Below are positions 52,970 to 56,734 of a DNA stretch of 56,734 bases, in pieces. Below the pieces are notes generated by a model. The model worked only from the letters and a program-made list of their open reading frames with translations. It had not been told where the DNA came from and did no database searches. Source of the stretch: Rubrivivax sp. (GTDB lineage Bacteria > Pseudomonadota > Gammaproteobacteria > Burkholderiales > Burkholderiaceae_C); the NCBI GenBank assembly GCA_022842305.1, contig JALHPY010000015.1:1-56734 (forward strand). The letters are read 5' to 3'. Made by a program: the position numbers and the translations under genes. Every line of letters starts with the position of its first letter. Position 1 is the first letter of the stretch.

Positions 52970-53595
52970 CTGAGCCGACCGTAAGCCCGACTGCCAAGGC
53001 CACGCTGTCGCTCATGCTGCAAACCCTGGCGGACGACGACAGCCGCGAGCGCATCTCCGTCGGCGACTTGCTGGCGGTACTGGGCGATCGGGCGTTGGCG
53101 GCTCTCCTGTTCGTGTTCGCGGTGCCCAACGTGCTGCCGGTGCCGCCGGGTACGTCGACCATCCTGGGTGCACCGCTGGTCTTCCTGGCGGCGCAACTGG
53201 CTTTCGGTCGCCGGCCCTGGCTCCCGGCCCTGATCGCACGCCGCACGATGACGCGCTCCGACTTTGCGGCGCTGGTGCGGCGCATCGGCCCGTGGCTGGC
53301 ACGAGCAGAGCGGCTGCTGCGGCCCCGCGCCATTTGGCTGGCCCTGCCGCCCATGGAGTACCTGGTCGGCTTGGTGTGCCTGCTGCTTGCGATCGTTCTG
53401 GTGCTTCCCGTTCCGCTTGGCAACATGCTGCCGGCACTGGCCATCAGCATGCTCGCGCTGGGCATCCTGGAGCGGGACGGCATATGGATCCTGGCCGGTC
53501 TTGCGTCGGCCGCCGCTTCGGCAGTCGTGGTGTCCGGCGTGGTGTTCGCCATGTTCAAGGCGGCCATCTACTTTGCGACCGAGGTGCTCCGATGA
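52966..53595 (+). CDS. exoD: ExoD family exopolysaccharide protein
   Basis: The product is 209 residues; ATG overlaps the upstream stop. ExoD features: ISVGDLLAVLGDRALAALLF, FAVPNVLPVPPGTSTILGAP, then LPVPLGNMLPALAISMLALG and a last membrane helix. In rhizobia ExoD affects exopolysaccharide and alkaline tolerance. A PEP-CTERM protein elsewhere in the window fits an exopolysaccharide-making cell. Confidence 0.9.
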   Translation: MTEPTVSPTAKATLSLMLQTLADDDSRERISVGDLLAVLGDRALAALLFVFAVPNVLPVPPGTSTILGAPLVFLAAQLAFGRRPWLPALIARRTMTRSDFAALVRRIGPWLARAERLLRPRAIWLALPPMEYLVGLVCLLLAIVLVLPVPLGNMLPALAISMLALGILERDGIWILAGLASAAASAVVVSGVVFAMFKAAIYFATEVLR

Positions 53596-53813
53596 CGCCA
53601 CGATCGACGCTGGCAGTGGTCGAGGACTGGATGCGCTGTGGATCGGCTTCGACGGTTGCCACCCGTGAGGCCTACCGTGCGCGCACGCGACCTTCCGCGC
53701 TGCGACTCACACCCGTCGACGCGATGGCCCTGTCGGCCAAAGTCAGCTTGCGGCGATGCGACGCGGGGTGTCGACATCGGCGGTCAGCGGCATGGCCTCG
53801 AGGGTGCGATTGA
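53592..53813 (+). CDS. Possible short protein coupled to exoD
   Basis: A 73-residue frame starts in an ATGA overlap with the exoD stop. The composition is Arg/Ala/Ser-rich with no clear fold, and the C-terminus (CDAGCRHRRSAAWPRGCD) looks out of frame. It may be a frameshifted fragment. The rest of the 321-bp gap to 53916 shows nothing I can name. Confidence 0.25.
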   Translation: MTPRSTLAVVEDWMRCGSASTVATREAYRARTRPSALRLTPVDAMALSAKVSLRRCDAGCRHRRSAAWPRGCD

Positions 53814-53916
53814 TCCTGCTCAACAAGCACGAACGCGAACGCGATAGCTTGGGAATTGGCTTGGGCGCGGCTTTCGATGTGTGTGTTTCCGCCCGGACAG
53901 CCTTCAAAGGGGACAG

Positions 53917-54189
53917 ATGATGCCGACGACACAAGCCAAGAAGCCCGCGTCTTCGAAGACTGCGCCACGCATGACGGCTGCGCCGGTTGACGTGCCACAG
54001 GTGTCGGCCCCGCCGGAGTCGGCGGCGAGCGACACCGAGAAACGCGAGGCCTTGGTCCGGATTGCGGCGTTCTCGTTCTACGAGCGCCGGGGCTATGTCT
54101 CCGGACACGAGTTGGAGGACTGGCTCCAAGCCGAGATGGAAGTCAACCGCCACTTGGCTGCGGCGCAGGAGCCCAAGCATACCGACTGA
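53917..54189 (+). CDS. DUF2934 protein
   Basis: The product is 90 residues (ATG 53917, or 53920) with a good AAAGGGG ribosome site. The N-terminal half is low complexity; residues about 43-78 are the DUF2934 domain (RIAAFSFYERRGYVSGHELE then DWLQAEMEV). Function unknown; this domain is common in Proteobacteria and Acidobacteria. The 221 bp to the tRNA carry no clear gene. Confidence 0.88.
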   Translation: MMPTTQAKKPASSKTAPRMTAAPVDVPQVSAPPESAASDTEKREALVRIAAFSFYERRGYVSGHELEDWLQAEMEVNRHLAAAQEPKHTD

Positions 54190-54410
54190 AGTCGCTGGTG
54201 CCGGCCGGGCAAGCGCCGCGCGCAGGCGATGCGATGGCGGCCTGCATCGATGTGCGCGTCGAGCATACGGAGCATGTGCGTTGCACCTGGGGTGATCCCA
54301 GTGCGAACCGACGTCTGCTGCGCGAACCACAGGCCGGCGGGAATCGACCGGCCAAGTCGTTGATTTGGCGGGAAGTTCGGACCGTTATCGGACCGTATGG
54401 AGCGAGCGGA

Positions 54411-54487
54411 TGGGGTGGCTGATGGGACTCGAACCCACGACGACCAGAATCACAATCTGGGACTCTACCAACTGAGCTACAGCCACC
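54411..54487 (-). tRNA. tRNA-His (GUG)
   Basis: A 77-nt cloverleaf with anticodon loop TTGTGAT (anticodon GUG), the extra G-1:C73 pair typical of tRNA-His, T arm CGTGG/CCCAT-type pairing, and encoded CCA. Confidence 0.96.
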
Positions 54488-54517
54488 ACCGAACTGCGAA
54501 GTATAGCGAAGCCGCCT

Positions 54518-56434
54518 TCAGCGGGCGGGCGCCGAGGCGCTGTCCGAAGGCACATTGGCCGCAGGCTTGATCTCGGCCTTGAAGCGCTTCTTCAGCGCGC
54601 CCAGGTAGGCCTCGCCCTCGGCCACGGCCCAGGCCTGGGTGTACTGGCCGCGCAGGGCGGATTCGCCGCCGGCCTGGGCCGGATCCTTGGGCAGCACCTG
54701 GGTGACGCGCAGCACGGCATAGCCTTCGGCACCCAGATCAACCCCAAGCACCTGCGGCAGCTTGGCGGGGTCGACGCGCAGCGCCGCCTCGACCACCGCG
54801 CGCGGCACGCCGGGCGCCTGCAGGCGCGAGACCACCGCCGTCTGGGGCAGGGCCAGGGCCGCGTCCTTCTGCGCCTCGGCCAGCCGCGCCTGGCCATCGC
54901 TGCTGGCCAGGGCCTGCGCTTGCTCGGCCACGAGTTGCACGCGCACCACGTCATTGACCTCGGCCAGCGTCAGCGTGCGCGCGGGCGTGTGCTGCAGCAC
55001 GCGTGCCGAGACCAGGCGGTTGGCGCCGATCTCCACCGCGTCGGTGTTGCGCTTGTTGGCAATGGTGTCCTTGCTGAAGATCGCGTCCAGCAGCTTGGCC
55101 GATGCCAGCGGGCCGGCCTCGCCCGGCTGCAACTGGCGCCGCACCGTGGCGGTGCGCTTCTCGAGCTTGAGCTTGTCGATCACGGGCTGCAGGCTGTCGG
55201 ACTGCTCGTACACGGAATTGGTGAACTGCTCGGCCGCCTCGGGCCAGCGCTTCTGCACCGTGGCCTTGAGCAGTTCGAGTTCGATCTCGCCGCGCACTTC
55301 GGCAAAGGGCTTCTTCTCGCCGCCACGGGCGCCGGTGACAGTGATGATGTGGTAGCCGAAGTCGGTCTCGACCAGGTTGCTGATCTCGCCGGTCTTCAGC
55401 GCGAAGACGGCGTCCTCGAACGGCCCCACCATGGCACCGCGGCCGAAGAAGTCGAGGTCGCCGCCCTGCGCCGCAGAGGCCGCGTCCTGCGAGTTCTTGC
55501 GCGCCAGCTCGGCAAAGGCCGCCGGGGTCTTGCGCACTTCGGCCAGCAGCGCCTCGGCGCGCGCACGCGCCTGCTTGCGCTCGGCGTCGGGCTGGTCGGA
55601 TGCGGCCTTGATCAGGATGTGGCTGGCACGGCGTTCGGCCGGCGCGGTATAGCGCTCGGCGTTGTCGTCGTAGAACTTCTGCAGTTCGGGTTCGGTCAGT
55701 GTCAAGCCCTTGGTCAGTGCGTCCAGGTCGAGCTGCACGTATTCGATGGTGGCGCTCTCGGGTGCCTTGAAGCGCGCCTCGTGCTTCTTGAAGAAGGCCT
55801 CGAGCTCGGCGTCGCTGGGGTTGACGCGGGCGCGGTAGACGGCCGGATCGAAGCGCTGCCATTGCAGTTCACGCCGCTGCAGCAGCGGGTCCAGCCCGGC
55901 CGCGGCCACGGCCGCGGGCGCGAACGAGGTGTTGAGCACGCCGGCCACCACCTGGCGCGTGGCGAAATCCTGGCGCAGCTGCTGCGCGAACAGCTCCGAG
56001 CTCATGCCCTGTGCGGCCAGCAGATCACGGTTGACGCTGCCATCGGCGTTGCGCAGCTCGGCGAACTGCGGGTCGCTGACGAACAGGCGCTGCAAGCGCG
56101 CGTCGCTGGGCGTGAGGTGCATGGCCTGGGCCGCTGCCAGCAGCACGCGGTCGCGCACGATGCTGTCAAGCGTGTCGCGGCGCGCCTGCGGCGTGTTGAA
56201 CATCTGGGTGTCCACACCGGGCTGGGCGCGGCGAGCGCGGTCGACCGCGCGGTCGTGCAGGGCGTCCCATTCGGCGCGCGTGATGGAGCGACCGTCGACC
56301 TTGGCCACGGTCTCGCTGCTGCCGTCGCCGAAACGCGCATAGCCCTCGACCCCGAAGAAGACGAAGGACGGGATGATCAGCAACAGGATGGCGCCGAGCA
56401 CCAGGCGGGTGTGATCGCGGATGAAATCGAACAT
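54518..56434 (-). CDS. ppiD: Membrane-anchored periplasmic chaperone/peptidyl-prolyl isomerase PpiD
   Basis: The product is 638 residues from ATG 56434 ([13 protein letters not shown]). One membrane helix near 12-34 ([19 protein letters not shown]), a SurA-N-like chaperone region, a parvulin domain near 265-360 ([43 protein letters not shown]) and a second degenerate rotamase-like region to the end. It helps fold proteins leaving the Sec translocon. Confidence 0.94.
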   Translation of the reverse strand: MFDFIRDHTRLVLGAILLLIIPSFVFFGVEGYARFGDGSSETVAKVDGRSITRAEWDALHDRAVDRARRAQPGVDTQMFNTPQARRDTLDSIVRDRVLLAAAQAMHLTPSDARLQRLFVSDPQFAELRNADGSVNRDLLAAQGMSSELFAQQLRQDFATRQVVAGVLNTSFAPAAVAAAGLDPLLQRRELQWQRFDPAVYRARVNPSDAELEAFFKKHEARFKAPESATIEYVQLDLDALTKGLTLTEPELQKFYDDNAERYTAPAERRASHILIKAASDQPDAERKQARARAEALLAEVRKTPAAFAELARKNSQDAASAAQGGDLDFFGRGAMVGPFEDAVFALKTGEISNLVETDFGYHIITVTGARGGEKKPFAEVRGEIELELLKATVQKRWPEAAEQFTNSVYEQSDSLQPVIDKLKLEKRTATVRRQLQPGEAGPLASAKLLDAIFSKDTIANKRNTDAVEIGANRLVSARVLQHTPARTLTLAEVNDVVRVQLVAEQAQALASSDGQARLAEAQKDAALALPQTAVVSRLQAPGVPRAVVEAALRVDPAKLPQVLGVDLGAEGYAVLRVTQVLPKDPAQAGGESALRGQYTQAWAVAEGEAYLGALKKRFKAEIKPAANVPSDSASAPAR

Positions 56435-56617
56435 CGAAAGGCACCTCGGGTCGTGGCTGCGGGCAGGTGGTGGGCGCCACGCGGGCTGCCACGACCGGCC
56501 CGCGCTCAACAAAAAGGCGAACCACGGTTCGCCTGGAAGATCGTGCCGGCCCTGCCGGCCCGCGCACCGCGCAACACCCGTGCGGGTGACGCAGCGAGCC
56601 GCGCATTCTAGCCGACC

Positions 56618-56693
56618 TGGTGGGTGCTGACGGGTTCGAACCGCCGACCTACGCCTTGTAAGGGCGCCGCTCTACCGGCTGAGCTAAGCACCC
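56618..56693 (-). tRNA. tRNA-Val (UAC)
   Basis: A 76-nt cloverleaf: acceptor GGGTGCT pairing with AGCACCC, anticodon loop CTTACAA (anticodon UAC), T arm GGCGG/..CCGTC type, encoded CCA. It lies between ppiD and the HU-like gene. Confidence 0.96.
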
Positions 56694-56704
56694 GGTCAAA
56701 TACC

Positions 56705-56734
56705 TTACATGGCGTCGCGCAGGCCCTTGCCGGG
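56705..56734 (-). CDS. 3' end of a HU-family DNA-binding protein gene (partial)
   Basis: Only the last nine codons and TAA are in the window: PGKGLRDAM. This matches the HU C-terminus (consensus F-K-P-G-K-x-L-R/K-D-A), and hupB upstream of ppiD is the common order. The 5' part is outside the window. Confidence 0.65.
   Translation of the reverse strand, partial: PGKGLRDAM

Overview
The window is high-GC chromosomal DNA of a betaproteobacterium, most likely order Burkholderiales (Comamonadaceae/Sphaerotilaceae-like). Several things point there: the run mutM-dynamin GTPase-mutY beside TPR-lolB-ispE-tRNA(Gln)-prs-rplY-pth; a short-form hisG in an operon order typical of the group; bolA next to an ABC-2 transporter; a PEP-CTERM protein; and ppiD between tRNA genes and a HU gene. 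Family assignments are from recognition of the translated sequence, not from a database search.

Layout. (1) 73-9208 is a compact integrated element inserted in the 3' half of a CAU-anticodon tRNA gene (9164-9240), flanked by 47-bp att repeats. It has a tyrosine integrase, an operon of small unknown genes, an HK97-gp10-like protein and an HK97-fold major capsid protein, but no recognisable portal, terminase, protease domain or tail. It also has two arrays of a ~90-bp tandem repeat and several operator-like repeats. (2) 9285-14495 holds hrcA, divergent from nadK-recN-rapZ-LON domain protein. (3) 14500-18480 reads leftward: mutM, a dynamin-like GTPase, mutY. (4) 18525-24820 reads rightward: TPR-lolB-ispE-tRNA(Gln)-prs-rplY-pth plus a small exported protein. 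(5) 24747-26943 reads leftward: ferredoxin, coaD, rsmD, hisF. (6) 27086-34433 is a disrupted histidine operon (hisG, a hisD-GNAT fusion, a VapBC-like module, hisC, hisB, hisH, hisA), with an oppositely oriented PEP-CTERM/CHRD gene between hisA and hisF, then bolA. hisI, hisE and murA are not next to it. (7) 34473-42564 carries an ABC-2 transporter, a TetR regulator, a Bug solute-binding protein lacking a normal start codon, a DUF6064-like membrane protein with a Tat-exported aldo/keto reductase, a HPF-like protein, a LysR/NhaR-type regulator and a DUF2062 protein. (8) 42727-49914 is a stress/ion-homeostasis island: two tandem-Usp proteins, a P-type ATPase coupled to a cation exchanger, a CBS protein and a Gdx/SugE exporter. 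(9) 49915-51139 is a decayed segment with a Bax-inhibitor-1 N-terminal stub and an internally deleted uppP. (10) 51177 to the end carries a CorC/HlyC protein, a lipoprotein, exoD, a DUF2934 protein, tRNA(His), ppiD, tRNA(Val) and the 3' tip of a HU-like gene.

The strongest candidates for something undescribed are the capsid-only element with a hydrophobic N-terminal extension on its capsid protein, and the in-frame HisD-acetyltransferase fusion. Next is the toxin-antitoxin pair inserted so that hisC is translationally coupled to the toxin gene.
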